A DNA stretch of 64,000 nt, taken from Ifrita kowaldi (lineage: Eukaryota; Chordata; Aves; Passeriformes; Cinclosomatidae). Below the pieces are notes generated by a model that was not told the DNA's origin, did not search any database, and saw nothing but the letters and a program-made list of their open reading frames with translations. Made by a program: the position numbers and the translations under genes. This document shows, in pieces, positions 1 through 12,850 of the stretch (the stretch's first letter is position 1; each line of letters opens with the position of its first letter). Location: NCBI GenBank assembly GCA_013398055.1, contig VZRS01012467.1:186001-250000 (forward strand), read 5' to 3'.

Positions 1-1844
1 CCAGCAGTACCGACTCACTTGTGGCCAGTCCCATCATGGAAAGGACAACCTCACCATGGACCCTGCCCTGTCACTCCACTCACCTCCAGGGAAAGGCATG
101 TCCTGACCCTGTCTGTACAAGGACAAACACCTGCTTCTGTCAAGCCAGAAGCAACTTGTGGTGTCTGCCATCATACAAAGTACTGCTAATCTAATCTCAC
201 ATTTAAAGGCCAGTGCACAAGAGTGGGGAGGGCACCTCCATGCTCACCCTGTCCTCATTAAATGAGAAAGACTTGCTGTTTTTACTCTGCAGTAAAGTCC
301 TGACTACATCAATTCAGGGAAGACAAAGGACTTTCTGCTAATGCCTTAAATCTACTTTACCATCCATTAAGGTTGACCTGGTCTCTGACACATCCAATCT
401 TGTCTCTTACAGGCAAGAGCCCCTGCTATTTCTTATACCTTTGTCATAGGATTTGGCCAAACCCACTCCTCCTCCCGCGACAGCTCTTCAACACACCCTT
501 TTCCTCTGCAGCACTGACATGCACTCCGTGTATCAACCTGGAAGGATCCCAAAAGTATTCCCACAACAGCACTGCCTGAAAGGGGTTACTGGCAAGGGGG
601 AATGCAGAAATTAGAAAAGGCTCTTACAAGGGTGAAGCAACAAAAAGTGCAGAAAGCCAAGAAACAAGTTGCTGATTCAGCTCAAAATCAGAAGGTTCTG
701 GGGAAGCATTGAGAAACTCCCCCATCCCTCAGCTTGCTGTGCAACACACCTGGGCTCTCACCAGCATACGCCAATTCCATCGCCGCTGTTCCATGGCTGC
801 AGGACAGGATTAACTGGGCTTCCAAAATCCCTGGAACCCACCCTACTGAACCTACTGGGGCTACTGGTGGTGGTGGGAATGTCCCACAGCACCTACACGC
901 TGTGCTACACAGCCCAGCTAATGTAAAATAGCTCAAACCATTTTGAGATTAATTTAGGCTCTTGAGAAACCTTCCCTCTTGAGAAACTGCCTCACACCCC
1001 AAAAGCAGAGTCCAAAGCAAGCCAGCAATGCTCTTTCAGAGACAGCAATTACTCAGGACATCCTGACTTCATGAACTGCCCTCCACACTACGAAGCATTG
1101 GTGCAGGCTGGGGATAAAAGTCAAGCCTGACAATTTAGAAAGCCAGCCTTCATGACAGCTGGGGTGGGAGGACCCTCTCTAATAGAGCAAAAAGCCACTC
1201 TGGCAGCAGTTAAAATCCATAGGCTCATACTAAGGGAAAAGAAGCTGTTTCAACGAATTAATTAACAATGAAATATCAGTGGAATCTGTTTCTCTTACCT
1301 GCCCCTGTACGTCCAGACTTCTGCTTTCAGGAGTTAAGTGGAAATTTTTGAGAGGACAGTCTTGCTTGAGCCCAAAGCAGTTTCCCCACTGGATTTCCGT
1401 GCTCAAGCAGAGCTGAGACAGCAGCAAGGGATGGTGGGAGGGGAGTAGGATGCTAAGGCCAAAGGCTGATGACCAGCTGCTGAAGGTTAAGCAAAGAGTA
1501 GGAAAAAAAAGAGGCAACGTTTAGCTTGAAAGAGGTTTTAAAGTTCAATCTGACAAGGGAGAGTTTGACCATCTACTCCACACAAGTGCCACATGCCCTC
1601 ATTTTTTGCCAACAGAAAATGAACTGCTTATCCCATGAGAAAAACATCAAAACCTTCAAGAGTTTGAATAAAAGTTATATGAGGTATTTGTAGATCTAAT
1701 TTTGGGATCTTGTTGCTAAGCAGAATGTTTCTGCCATCTGTCCCAAGCCCTGTCACCTGTTCCCCATTTCCTGAACAGACACAAGCTGGGAGAAGCTGCC
1801 CCACTTCACATTCTGCAGTTCAAATACATCCCATCTTAAACACA

Positions 1845-2027
1845 CTCGCCTGGAACAGGCTCCCTAAGGAATGGTCACAGCCCCAAGGCTGCCAGACCTC
1901 CAGGAGTGTTTGGACAACACTTCCAGGCACAGGGTGGGATTGCTGGAGTGTCTGTGCACGGCCAGGTGTTGGACTCTGTGATCCTGGTGGGTCCCTTCCA
2001 GCCCAGGATATTCTGCGATTCTGTGAC
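1845..2027 (+). mobile_element. CR1 LINE 3'-end fragment
   Basis: Contains the diagnostic CR1 tail: TGGAACAGGCTCCC near the start, TTGGACTCTGTGATCCT, GGGTCCCTTCCAGCCC, and a terminal ATTCTGCGATTCTGTGA repeat. Strongly 5'-truncated, as usual for CR1. Very similar to the fragment at 18687-19040 (reverse), so the same subfamily. Confidence 0.9.
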
Positions 2028-4015
2028 CTTTTACTTGCACTGCTGGAAAGCTGAGGATTAACAGCAGCTCCCCCAACGCCTGTCCAGATTCACAAGGCAG
2101 TGTAGTGAGCAGGACTGAACACCATTTCTGATCCAGGATGCAGCTGCTCTACAAATTCAGTAGCCTTGCTCCCTTTCAAATCCCAGGAGCAGGCTGGCTC
2201 AGCGGGTGCTGGAGCTGTCCTGTTCCTGGCCTCCAGTAAGAGGAACATTTTCCCTTAATGGAAAATGCAGTTGTAAACTGGTTTGGGTAAAGTAAAAGAC
2301 CTTACTCCATCAGTATGGGATATAGTTAAATGGGACAGGGATTGTGGAGATAAATTGAAGAGTAATGTAAAAAGTGTCCTCTGTGAGAAAGGAAGGGCAC
2401 ACGCACTGTACCTTGTTGCTTCAGGTGGCTGCTGGTTTAATTTTTTGAGTTAACTCACATGCTTACAGATACCAGTGTTTTCAGAGTGAATTAGGGATGC
2501 TCCACATCCAAGCACAGGTTTCCATTTACCAAGTGGTCAGAGGTAGTTTAAAGCAGTAAAAACCAAAACCAAACAACTAGGCACATCCCACAGAGCTCCC
2601 AAGGCACTTCTTCCACGGTAGCTGGGTAAATCTATCTTTTGAATGCAGCAAGTAAATGGTAATTTATTGCTGGTTCAGCACCAAGCAACAACCCAGCACT
2701 CACATCTGAGCAGACCTATCCCTAAGGAAGCATCCAAGATGGCCAATGTCTTAATACAAACTGTTAGATGCCTTGTTTGCTCTAATACAGGGGCTGTTTT
2801 TTCTCCCAAAGCTGCCGCTCCCCAGACCCAAAGCAAGGATCAGAGGCTCAAAACCATCAAGCATCAAAGCCTGGCAGCCTGTGGCAGGACAGATGAAGCA
2901 TCATGCTTTGGTTTAAGTCTCTCCCACACTTGTAGTTCTGCAGACAGGGAGTTGGAGTTCACAGTTAGGAGGAAGGAGGTTACAGAAACAACTGAACACA
3001 TCTTAGATGGAAAGAAACAGTTCTTAAACATACCTGATTGGTGAGGAGGAACACAAATCGCCTTAATTTTGTTTTGTGCTTTGGGTGCTCACTGTTGAGT
3101 TTCATGGCTATGCACAGGGAAGACGACTCTTGGACTCACAGAGCAAGATGGGATCAAGGAATCAATGAGCTAGCCTTTGCAAGATTCTTTCTATCCTGCT
3201 ATCCATATCCTAAGGGAAAAATTTCCAGCAGGTACCATCCACTTGAACCTGGTCTCCCTTCTTTTCCACATAAAGAAACCCAGCCAGTTTCTGCCAATCT
3301 CTCTTGATGCTGACCACCCACCACTTCCTTCCAGGGGGATCTGACTCTCCACAGCACTTCAGACCTTCCTTTTAAAAGCCAGCCGCTGCAGGAATTCAGC
3401 TCTCTTTTTTTTCCTTCTAAAGTGAGTCACTACATGAGGATCCTGAATCCTCAGACTAGTGGGAGAAAGGATAAGGAAACCATCACCAAATGAAACTTAC
3501 AGTTTTCTGCTGGATTTCCTGCTAAATACAATTCCTTTATAGGAACTGAATGCTTCGAGTCATCCAGCGAGTAGGTGTTGAAGTGTGAGCAGGCCTAATA
3601 ATGACCAGTGATGGGTTTCAGCCCACAAAAACACACCTTACCTGGATCCATGGTGCTCAGGCTCAAGAATAATAAAGACAATAGTAATGAATATTATGCA
3701 CTCCAAGGGCAGAAGGCTGTGCTTGCCCTGGAGTGGGAGAAGGAATAGTTTTTCAGTGAAGCAGCAGCTTCAGTACATCCAGTTTCAGATTTACAGTTAA
3801 TGACTTGTTAAAGCCCACAAAAAGGTGTGAAAGGAGAAGACTAAAAACCACAAAGCTGACTGTGGAGCAAAACTTATTCCCATTTTAAGGCAAGTTCCAA
3901 ACCAGGCTCAACATTAGATGAATACTGCCCACTCCCTGCTCTGAAGGGTCTGGTTTGCTTTTTAAATATGTATGCTCTGAGCAATTAACAAAACTGATTA
4001 TTCTGAGTATCTTTT

Positions 4016-4038
4016 CTTGTTCACCTCCGGTGAACAAG
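4016..4038. repeat. Perfect 10-bp hairpin with 3-nt loop
   Basis: Arms CTTGTTCACC and GGTGAACAAG with loop TCC (plus strand). If transcribed with RC3H1, the loop would be GGA. Confidence 0.9.
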
Positions 4039-5248
4039 TGAAGGAGCCACTTGGTTTACGGGTGAAGTCAGAAGAGAGCAGACCAAACCCAGGAGACGTG
4101 TGACTTCTCTGCTATTTGGCATCTCTTATGCTCCAGCCTGGCAGAGAACACACGCACCTTGAGCAGGTGAAAAATCTTACGCAGATGGTCCGACAGTCTT
4201 ACACCTCATGCAAAATTTAGAAGAATGCACATTCATCCCAGACAGAAAACAAGAGATATTTCAAAGTGTTCTTCATTAATTTATCATTTAATATAAATGC
4301 TGACAGAAAAGCAGGTAAGACCTTGTAGACACTTCCATCTATTTACAAACCAAATAGTGAATTTCCATTCTTTTTTTTTTTTGTTCAATCTGCAATTCAA
4401 AGGACCCTTAGACATTCTGTGAGAGCAAGGTGAGGCTGAGTCAGCTTTAAGAGGGAGAAAAGCAAGGTGAAAAGGGAAGAAGAAATAGCATTTTGACATA
4501 TGGCATTTTTTATATAACTGCCATGCATGTACAGTAGGTCTTCACTCCCTTGTTCTATCATACAAAAGTGACACTGTTGGCTCTATAGGTCTGAAAATTA
4601 AATAAAGGAGACCAATTCTGATTTTCAAATCTCTGGATCCTCTTGCCTTTTGCCTCCTTCAATGCACTCTGTCTCACTTCAGCAGAGTATCTAGAAGGTT
4701 TTCCTTCCAAGTCTAAAAAGTATGTTGTAGGAGTAAAGACACGGGGAGTTGGATATAGAGAACTTTCTTCTACTCCTTTTGTTATCCCAGTTTTGCCAAA
4801 AGGTAGCAATGCATTTAACCCTTCCTGGAAAACACATAGCAATTCCCCACGTAGCTCTGAACATCTTCCCCATGACCAGGCCTGTATGTATAAGACTTCA
4901 TAATTCCCCTGAACTTCCAAAGAATTCAATTTATGGAATTCATCTCATACATTCTACTTCATCTGTACTCCTCTTGTGAATGTTTTGATAGTTACAAACA
5001 ATAAATATCCACAATATCAACCCAGAGTCAGCCACTCCCAAGAAGGATTGAGAATTTTTGTTTATGGGAAAGAGAAAGAGGAAAAAAACAGCAGAAGAAG
5101 AAAAGCAAGGAAAAACACAAGGAGAGAATGAACGACATTTTGTTTAGCACTGATTCACGAGAACAGCAGATGGAATTTCATTTATCTAGGATCCTAAATA
5201 AATTTAAGAAATAGTTCATAACCTGACTCAATGAACCTCATGGTCTCC

Positions 5249-5278
5249 TTTATTACCTAGACTATCCTTTATTTTATT
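5249..5278 (-). promoter_or_regulatory. Cluster of three minus-strand AATAAA hexamers (candidate distal poly(A) signal)
   Basis: TTTATT on the plus strand at 5249-5254, 5268-5273 and 5273-5278 gives three AATAAA in the RC3H1 sense. Position fits a long 3' UTR. No transcript evidence, and AATAAA is frequent in AT-rich DNA. Confidence 0.3.
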
Positions 5279-7303
5279 TTTTGTTAAATATACCTCTGCA
5301 GGGCACAATCACATACAATCAATACGATTGGATAATTACATGAGCTCTATCCCAAGCTATATGCACCAATGTTAAAAAGTTATTTTAAAAACCAAACAAC
5401 CCAATAAAATAAAATAAACTCCACCCAAAAAGGTGATAATGACTGCAGAATGTCTCGGGGAGACTTGTACGGAACTAACAAGATCAAAGAAAACTAGGCT
5501 TACAAAAACCAGGAAAAGAATCATATATCGAGAAATCCCATAACTGGAAGTAGATGATTTCAAAGAAGAAGCGGGAGCTGTCACATAGATCCCACAATTC
5601 TTCCTCCCTCCTCTTACAGATGTCTTGCTTCACCTCTTCCTCCCCATAGCAAGAGATATGAGGAGGGGAAGAGCTTAACACAATGCTACCAGTTAAAGAA
5701 AATAGGGAAAAATAGCCAAGCTACAGCACAGTTGCTAAGCTGACTTCAAGGAAAGATCCTTTCAGCATGGAGGCTGCTTACACAGCAAGCAGATGCTAAA
5801 GGGGGAACAGGAACTTCTTAAAATTAGGAAAAACTCTAAAAGTCATTGGTTTTGCCCATGTTGAGCAGCTTCACTTACGAGAGGCTGCGGATGAATGGTA
5901 TCAATTGTGAACTGTGCAGCAGCTGTGATGCGAACAGGATTTCTTCCTCTTGGGTTGCTTCATGCATTTATTAAAGGCTGCTGCCAAATTTCTTTTTAAA
6001 AAGCTACAAATAAAGAGGTCAGTGCACACATCCAGTTGTGGGATCCATCTGATATACAATCTGGTTTGGATGCCAAAGACTTGTGAGTACTATCTGCCAC
6101 AGTACTATTAATAAAATCTTTTTAACATTACAAAGAAGCAAATAATTTCTCTAACATCAAATACTCCACAATGTTTTCTTTTTTCTTCTGCTTACAGATA
6201 TGTTTACTCCAAATACATTTCACATGTAATTCCATCATGTCTAATGTTTTTTCCAGAGACTGCACTACCTGTTGCTTCCGTCTCTCCCAATACGTTATTT
6301 TTCAAATTGAAGTGGACAATTCTGTTTTCCTAAAACTTTCAGATCTTCAAAACAGTTGTTTCCCAGCATATGAAAACATCCAAACAGTATATCCAAGGAA
6401 AGCTGCCTTGCTAGATGAAGTTAGGCACCTAAACCTTCCCAACTGCTGAACATCTGGCAATTGGCACTAAAAATCATACACAAACTCATTGAAATTGCAA
6501 AGATTGCCTGGGAAAGACCAGTTAATTCACATTACTAAGCTACAGGCATCCAATTTTGATTATTACGGCCACATATTTTAAGTGTCAAATGACTATGATG
6601 ATCCTGATGCAGACAAATCCACATTGCCATGGGCTCTTTTTATTGGGAAATTACACAAAAAGCTGCAGCCTCATTGCTTGCCACGCTTCCCACAGTACGA
6701 TACTACACTTCCCATTAGGAAACAAAATTATAAAGAAAATAAATGTTAAAGTTTGTTTTCCTTTCTCTGCTAACCAAGGTTCTACCTCCATCACAAGAAG
6801 TGCCTTGAAGACTGTGACAACACTAAGCAGTTACATTCCTCTGCCTATAGAAGAATAAAGGCCACATGTTAACTGTAGAAGGACACTCTGCTGGGATAAC
6901 ATTTCCCCAAATCCCTTTCTTATGTTGTATAATTAGAATTAACTTACTCTAGTCTTTGTCATCCCCTGACATTCCAACAGAAAATAATGCAGTTGGTAAC
7001 AGCTGACTATGGAAATGAAAATTCCCAATAAAGTTTTTGATATTTTAGGAGTCTATTTTAATTGGGAGCAAATCAATTTGTGCTACATAATAATCTGTAT
7101 GTTGATTTACCACAAGTAACAACCACCCATCTCTTGGCACCATGGCTGTACACAAAAGGTGGCTTAGAAGAGCTGCTTCACTTTCCTCAGAAATTCAGTA
7201 TACACTTACTCAAGTAAGGTGGATGTTTTTCCAGTTCATAACTCCATTACCATGTAGACAACGCAAGAACTCTTGCTCCCTTTTTTTCCCCCAGGGGAAT
7301 TGA

Positions 7304-7309
7304 TTTATT
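7304..7309 (-). promoter_or_regulatory. Candidate proximal poly(A) signal AATAAA
   Basis: Minus-strand AATAAA, also present at 9494-9499 in the duplicate unit. It could end a shorter 3' UTR isoform. Unverified. Confidence 0.25.
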
Positions 7310-8551
7310 GTGATACAAGAAATTAAGTTGCTGTCACGCTGACTTGTTTCGGGTTGCTTTTAAATCAGCAACATTAGGAGGCAGGAATGGAAGGCTGTGT
7401 TTTGGAAAGTGAATGATAACAAAATTTGAATATGAAGGTAACATCATGCCCCAGCAGCATTGCTTGGTGTTCCTTCTATTTATCCTAGGACCACAAACAC
7501 TTCTCCATACACACACAGACAAGCACAAAAACTTGCACACTGCATATATTTGGGTCTTTTCTCCCATTTTAGAGCAGAGAAGGTGGCTGGCACTCCCGCT
7601 GTTCAGCCTTCTGAACACTGGCATGGTATTTCTTGGACCATAAAAGCAGGTCTGAAAGAGCCAGTCCAGGAAAGATACTTTATACTGGGGGTCTTTCAGA
7701 TGACTGTCCTGTAAGTCTGCTTTGTTGTAGTCCAAAATTATAAATGGCAATGGAAATGAGGGTTTATGCTACTCAGACTTTAAGAGATTTCTCTCTGAAC
7801 CTAAAAACTTTAATAACAAGTCTGAAAGAGTTTGAGTAGCTCAAGGAAGGGAAATGCAAGCAGCTTTCTTGTATTATCAACAAAAGCCTCACTCCTGGCC
7901 CTTTCTAATACAAAATTTGCCCTACCTTACTCAGTCCATGCTGTCAAGACACAATATCATCATCACAAGTTTGGTTCTTCCACATCTAATTTAATGCAAT
8001 GCTAGCATTTCACAGATCTTTTCAGTCCCAGTGGACCTAAAAGGCAGTCACATTTGTAACACAGATTTATCTTTTACTGTAACTGAAGAAATTTTCAATC
8101 AGTATTTAATTTAGAAACACTTAAAGACAAGGCTTCTTGGATTATAACATTTCTATGTTCCTTCTCCCTCTCTAAATGAGCCATTCAATCAGCTGAGAGA
8201 GTGCATGAGAGACTGAAAACACATCACACCACCTTAGATACATCTCAGTACATTGCAAATTGTATGACTAAATGGAATGATTTTCCACAATTCAATGCAT
8301 GGGCAAGGCTTGACAATCATTAACTTCTGGAAATTGCTATTAGGATAACACAGTCAACTCACAATACCCTACACAAACATCTGACAATCAAAATGGCTAC
8401 ACCAGGGGAAAAAAGTGTAAAGCACAAGTCTTTGGCTCTCCTTTAAAGAAAAACAGCAGTTTACCATGTTTATACAGATCCCCCGTTTGCCTACCAGTAG
8501 GGGCAATATCACATTTCTGCATCACTGAGTAATAACACCATTAGAAAAGGC

Positions 8552-8566
8552 AACTTCACAGAAGTT
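8552..8566 (-). promoter_or_regulatory. Putative constitutive decay element (CDE) hairpin in RC3H1 3' UTR, copy 1
   Basis: In the sense of the RC3H1 mRNA the 15 bases read AACUUC-UGU-GAAGUU, a perfect 6-bp stem closed by a pyrimidine-purine-pyrimidine triloop. This fits the UUC-YRY-GAA core of Roquin-bound constitutive decay elements, with the same UGU loop as the TNF element. Inferred function: Roquin binds its own mRNA. This copy lies inside the first unit of the 2189-bp duplication. Confidence 0.55.
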
Positions 8567-9207
8567 ATTGGCTAAGCGAATTCATTTGAATGCTCTGTTT
8601 TGAGGCAGCAAGCTGTCACTGTTACACAATCAGGGAGGGTGGATGGGCAAGCCACAGGAGAAAAAGATGCAAAAAGGGGAGAAATGGCTCAGAAAAAACT
8701 ACAGAGAAGAACTTGAGAAAAACAGGGATAAAAGTGCTGCTAGCTTGAAAGGTGCTCTGATCTACAGAAAAAAAGTCCTACTCTGAAATGGGACAGCAAT
8801 GCAAGAAGGGCAGAAGAAAAAGTTTAAACTTCGCCTATTAAGAAAAAAAAACTAGGTCACAGGACAGACAGATGAGATGTTGACAAAAGGAGGGAAACAA
8901 CATCACAGACTAAACAGACATCATCTATATACTGACTGAATCACTGACACACTGAAGCTTAACCTACCACTTGAAGCTTCCTATTCTGAAGGTTTGCCCA
9001 TGCTGTCCATCTGGCTGAAACCCAGATATCAATGAGGGTTCAGAGTTGTCTGGTGCAGCTGAAAATTTAACCTACCTACCAAAGGACACAGCAATGCCCT
9101 GACACCAAGGTAATACTGCTTCTTCTTGCCCAATAGAAGGAACTAAACCACTTAGTAGCCAAGACCAATTTCACTAAGGTGGCCAGAATTCCTGTACAAC
9201 TGGGACA

Positions 9208-9208
9208 N
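9208..9208. other. Single-N scaffold join
   Basis: One ambiguous base exactly at the junction of the two identical units. Confidence 0.95.
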
Positions 9209-11397
9209 AAATTCCCAATAAAGTTTTTGATATTTTAGGAGTCTATTTTAATTGGGAGCAAATCAATTTGTGCTACATAATAATCTGTATGTTGATTTAC
9301 CACAAGTAACAACCACCCATCTCTTGGCACCATGGCTGTACACAAAAGGTGGCTTAGAAGAGCTGCTTCACTTTCCTCAGAAATTCAGTATACACTTACT
9401 CAAGTAAGGTGGATGTTTTTCCAGTTCATAACTCCATTACCATGTAGACAACGCAAGAACTCTTGCTCCCTTTTTTTCCCCCAGGGGAATTGATTTATTG
9501 TGATACAAGAAATTAAGTTGCTGTCACGCTGACTTGTTTCGGGTTGCTTTTAAATCAGCAACATTAGGAGGCAGGAATGGAAGGCTGTGTTTTGGAAAGT
9601 GAATGATAACAAAATTTGAATATGAAGGTAACATCATGCCCCAGCAGCATTGCTTGGTGTTCCTTCTATTTATCCTAGGACCACAAACACTTCTCCATAC
9701 ACACACAGACAAGCACAAAAACTTGCACACTGCATATATTTGGGTCTTTTCTCCCATTTTAGAGCAGAGAAGGTGGCTGGCACTCCCGCTGTTCAGCCTT
9801 CTGAACACTGGCATGGTATTTCTTGGACCATAAAAGCAGGTCTGAAAGAGCCAGTCCAGGAAAGATACTTTATACTGGGGGTCTTTCAGATGACTGTCCT
9901 GTAAGTCTGCTTTGTTGTAGTCCAAAATTATAAATGGCAATGGAAATGAGGGTTTATGCTACTCAGACTTTAAGAGATTTCTCTCTGAACCTAAAAACTT
10001 TAATAACAAGTCTGAAAGAGTTTGAGTAGCTCAAGGAAGGGAAATGCAAGCAGCTTTCTTGTATTATCAACAAAAGCCTCACTCCTGGCCCTTTCTAATA
10101 CAAAATTTGCCCTACCTTACTCAGTCCATGCTGTCAAGACACAATATCATCATCACAAGTTTGGTTCTTCCACATCTAATTTAATGCAATGCTAGCATTT
10201 CACAGATCTTTTCAGTCCCAGTGGACCTAAAAGGCAGTCACATTTGTAACACAGATTTATCTTTTACTGTAACTGAAGAAATTTTCAATCAGTATTTAAT
10301 TTAGAAACACTTAAAGACAAGGCTTCTTGGATTATAACATTTCTATGTTCCTTCTCCCTCTCTAAATGAGCCATTCAATCAGCTGAGAGAGTGCATGAGA
10401 GACTGAAAACACATCACACCACCTTAGATACATCTCAGTACATTGCAAATTGTATGACTAAATGGAATGATTTTCCACAATTCAATGCATGGGCAAGGCT
10501 TGACAATCATTAACTTCTGGAAATTGCTATTAGGATAACACAGTCAACTCACAATACCCTACACAAACATCTGACAATCAAAATGGCTACACCAGGGGAA
10601 AAAAGTGTAAAGCACAAGTCTTTGGCTCTCCTTTAAAGAAAAACAGCAGTTTACCATGTTTATACAGATCCCCCGTTTGCCTACCAGTAGGGGCAATATC
10701 ACATTTCTGCATCACTGAGTAATAACACCATTAGAAAAGGCAACTTCACAGAAGTTATTGGCTAAGCGAATTCATTTGAATGCTCTGTTTTGAGGCAGCA
10801 AGCTGTCACTGTTACACAATCAGGGAGGGTGGATGGGCAAGCCACAGGAGAAAAAGATGCAAAAAGGGGAGAAATGGCTCAGAAAAAACTACAGAGAAGA
10901 ACTTGAGAAAAACAGGGATAAAAGTGCTGCTAGCTTGAAAGGTGCTCTGATCTACAGAAAAAAAGTCCTACTCTGAAATGGGACAGCAATGCAAGAAGGG
11001 CAGAAGAAAAAGTTTAAACTTCGCCTATTAAGAAAAAAAAACTAGGTCACAGGACAGACAGATGAGATGTTGACAAAAGGAGGGAAACAACATCACAGAC
11101 TAAACAGACATCATCTATATACTGACTGAATCACTGACACACTGAAGCTTAACCTACCACTTGAAGCTTCCTATTCTGAAGGTTTGCCCATGCTGTCCAT
11201 CTGGCTGAAACCCAGATATCAATGAGGGTTCAGAGTTGTCTGGTGCAGCTGAAAATTTAACCTACCTACCAAAGGACACAGCAATGCCCTGACACCAAGG
11301 TAATACTGCTTCTTCTTGCCCAATAGAAGGAACTAAACCACTTAGTAGCCAAGACCAATTTCACTAAGGTGGCCAGAATTCCTGTACAACTGGGACA
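9209..11397. repeat. 2189-bp tandem duplication, unit 2 (probable assembly artefact)
   Basis: Second copy of 7019-9207. Sequence continues uniquely after 11397 toward the RC3H1 stop codon, while unit 1 is unique before 7019. This is the pattern expected when the end of one contig overlaps the start of the next. Confidence 0.93.
10742..10756 (-). promoter_or_regulatory. Putative CDE hairpin in RC3H1 3' UTR, copy 2
   Basis: Identical to the hairpin at 8552-8566 because it lies in the second unit of the duplication, about 2.75 kb after the stop codon. If the duplication is an assembly error, this is the single real site. Confidence 0.55.
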
Positions 11398-12717
11398 ATG
11401 ATGGGCTACAGGAATGAGTGTAGCAAGATACAGAGTCATTCCAGATATTTTCACACTTGTTAGCTGTAAACATCAATGCTGCCACTACCTGTAGAGCTAT
11501 CTGTCCTCCAAGGTCTCCCAGTTTTTCCACTAAACTGGAACATTTTAGGTGCAGTTTCCAGAAAAAAAACTTAAGAGCATGTACTGCATTTTGCTGTTTG
11601 ATTTGTTTAATCCACTAAACTTCTGCAAAAAAAGCAGAAAAAGGGTAAGAGGAGGAGGGGATGAAACAAAGTTGAAAATCAATACTGTTAGTAGATATTA
11701 AACAAACTATTTAACAAGCCAAACTGCAATTCGGGGCAAACAGGGCATTCACCCGGACACACTGATCACAACAAGGACATTATGCACAAAGTACAACACA
11801 GAGAGCTGGATGAAGGAGAAAAAAAAACAACCAGTATGGTCACCCTTCTAATCCATAGATTTTGGAAGCATTCATCATAAGTTATCCAGCAATCTGAATA
11901 GTGCTTACTGAGGAATTCCAAGAGAAAATATGGAGAAAAGAATAATCCCTAACCTGGCAAGGGAACTAGGAAATTAAAGGTAAAGAGGTTTTTGCCCCTC
12001 CAGATTTTCTTCTTAGTATTACAAATGAATCTGTAGAGTTCAACCTATCATAAACATCTTTGAAAATTAATTTTACATCCACAATTACTACAGTCAAAAA
12101 AAGGCACATTCTGGGCTTGTCCTCCTAGATTAGAATATTGCAACTAATTATCTTGACTAAGATAAGCTCCTTGTGTTAATAAGGACACAGCAGGAAGGAG
12201 CAAACTAATTAAAATCAAGGAAAAGGCTGACCTGAGGATGGTGCTCTGCACTGAAGGATGAGAGGGCCCAGGGCCTGTGTCAGGTGACCTGGGAGCAGGC
12301 GGCCAGGAAAAGACCTTCATCCTCCACATGCCCAGAGCTGAGAAGGGAGGAACAGACCTGATGGGCTCCCAACTGCATCACCCCACTTCTGCTCAGCTCC
12401 AAGGGGAGTGGCTGGAATGCTTGGCCTCAAGTAGGAGATACAGATGGATGGGGGCAAAGGGAGATGAAGGTGTTTCAGTGCACAGTTGATTCTTTGCCAA
12501 AAGTTAAAAGAGGGGTTAGAAAAAAGCAAGCTTCAAACTACTCTCGGCAATTAAGAGGCCAAAGTTCAACTAAGAGTGAAATAAACCCGTGTTAAGACAT
12601 ACAGAAAGTGTGGGGAGGTGTGTTGAAAAATGCTTTTATTCTCATTCAGTGCTTCTACCTCCCAGACATTTGATCACAACAGCTGCGCTCATGCGAAAAA
12701 ATTCTTAAAACATACCC

Positions 12718-12785
12718 AATATATATACAGATATAACTATGTATATATGTATATATATATTAATATATAAATTTTTATTTAAATA
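12718..12785. repeat. (TA)n-rich low-complexity tract
   Basis: Interrupted TA/ATATGT repeats running into T- and A-rich sequence just before the N gap. It lies in the RC3H1 3' UTR. Confidence 0.85.
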
Positions 12786-12850
12786 AAAAAGAAAGCTCGA
12801 ATCCCAAGCCAATATGTGTATCAAATCCTTGACCAGCCAGGTCTGTAGGG

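Larger units (their letters stand above)
1..5229. other. Gene-free flank downstream of RC3H1
   Basis: No open frame here looks like a known protein. It holds one CR1 3' end (1845-2027) and a 10-bp triloop hairpin (4016-4038). In mammals SERPINC1 lies beyond the RC3H1 3' end; I see none of its exons here. Part could still be distal 3' UTR. Confidence 0.6.
7019..9207. repeat. 2189-bp tandem duplication, unit 1 (probable assembly artefact)
   Basis: Matches 9209-11397 base for base wherever I compared them, at a constant offset of 2190. The two units are separated by a single N at 9208. Exact identity plus a one-base gap at the junction is typical of two overlapping contigs that were not merged. 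Open frames inside occur twice for the same reason and are not genes. Confidence 0.93.

Noticed and set aside
1710..2054. 114-codon plus-strand open frame near 1.7-2.05 kb.
   Set aside because: Its second half is the CR1 3' tail read in a non-coding frame; it is not a host gene.
4016..4038. Triloop hairpin as a second Roquin decay element.
   Set aside because: Loop GGA and closing pairs do not fit the UUC-YRY-GAA core, and it is uncertain that the transcript reaches this point.
5195..5203. Minus-strand AU-rich nonamer ATTTATTTA as a decay element.
   Set aside because: It lies just beyond the most distal candidate poly(A) cluster, so it may not be transcribed, and it is common by chance in AT-rich DNA.
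1..5229. First exons of a SERPINC1-like neighbour, expected next to RC3H1 from mammalian gene order.
   Set aside because: No translation in this stretch resembles antithrombin or any other known protein.
7334..9940. A 138-codon minus-strand open frame present twice (7334-7750 and 9524-9940), which could look like a duplicated gene.
   Set aside because: It lies in the RC3H1 3' UTR, has no ATG at its start, resembles no known protein, and is duplicated only because of the 2189-bp assembly-like duplication.
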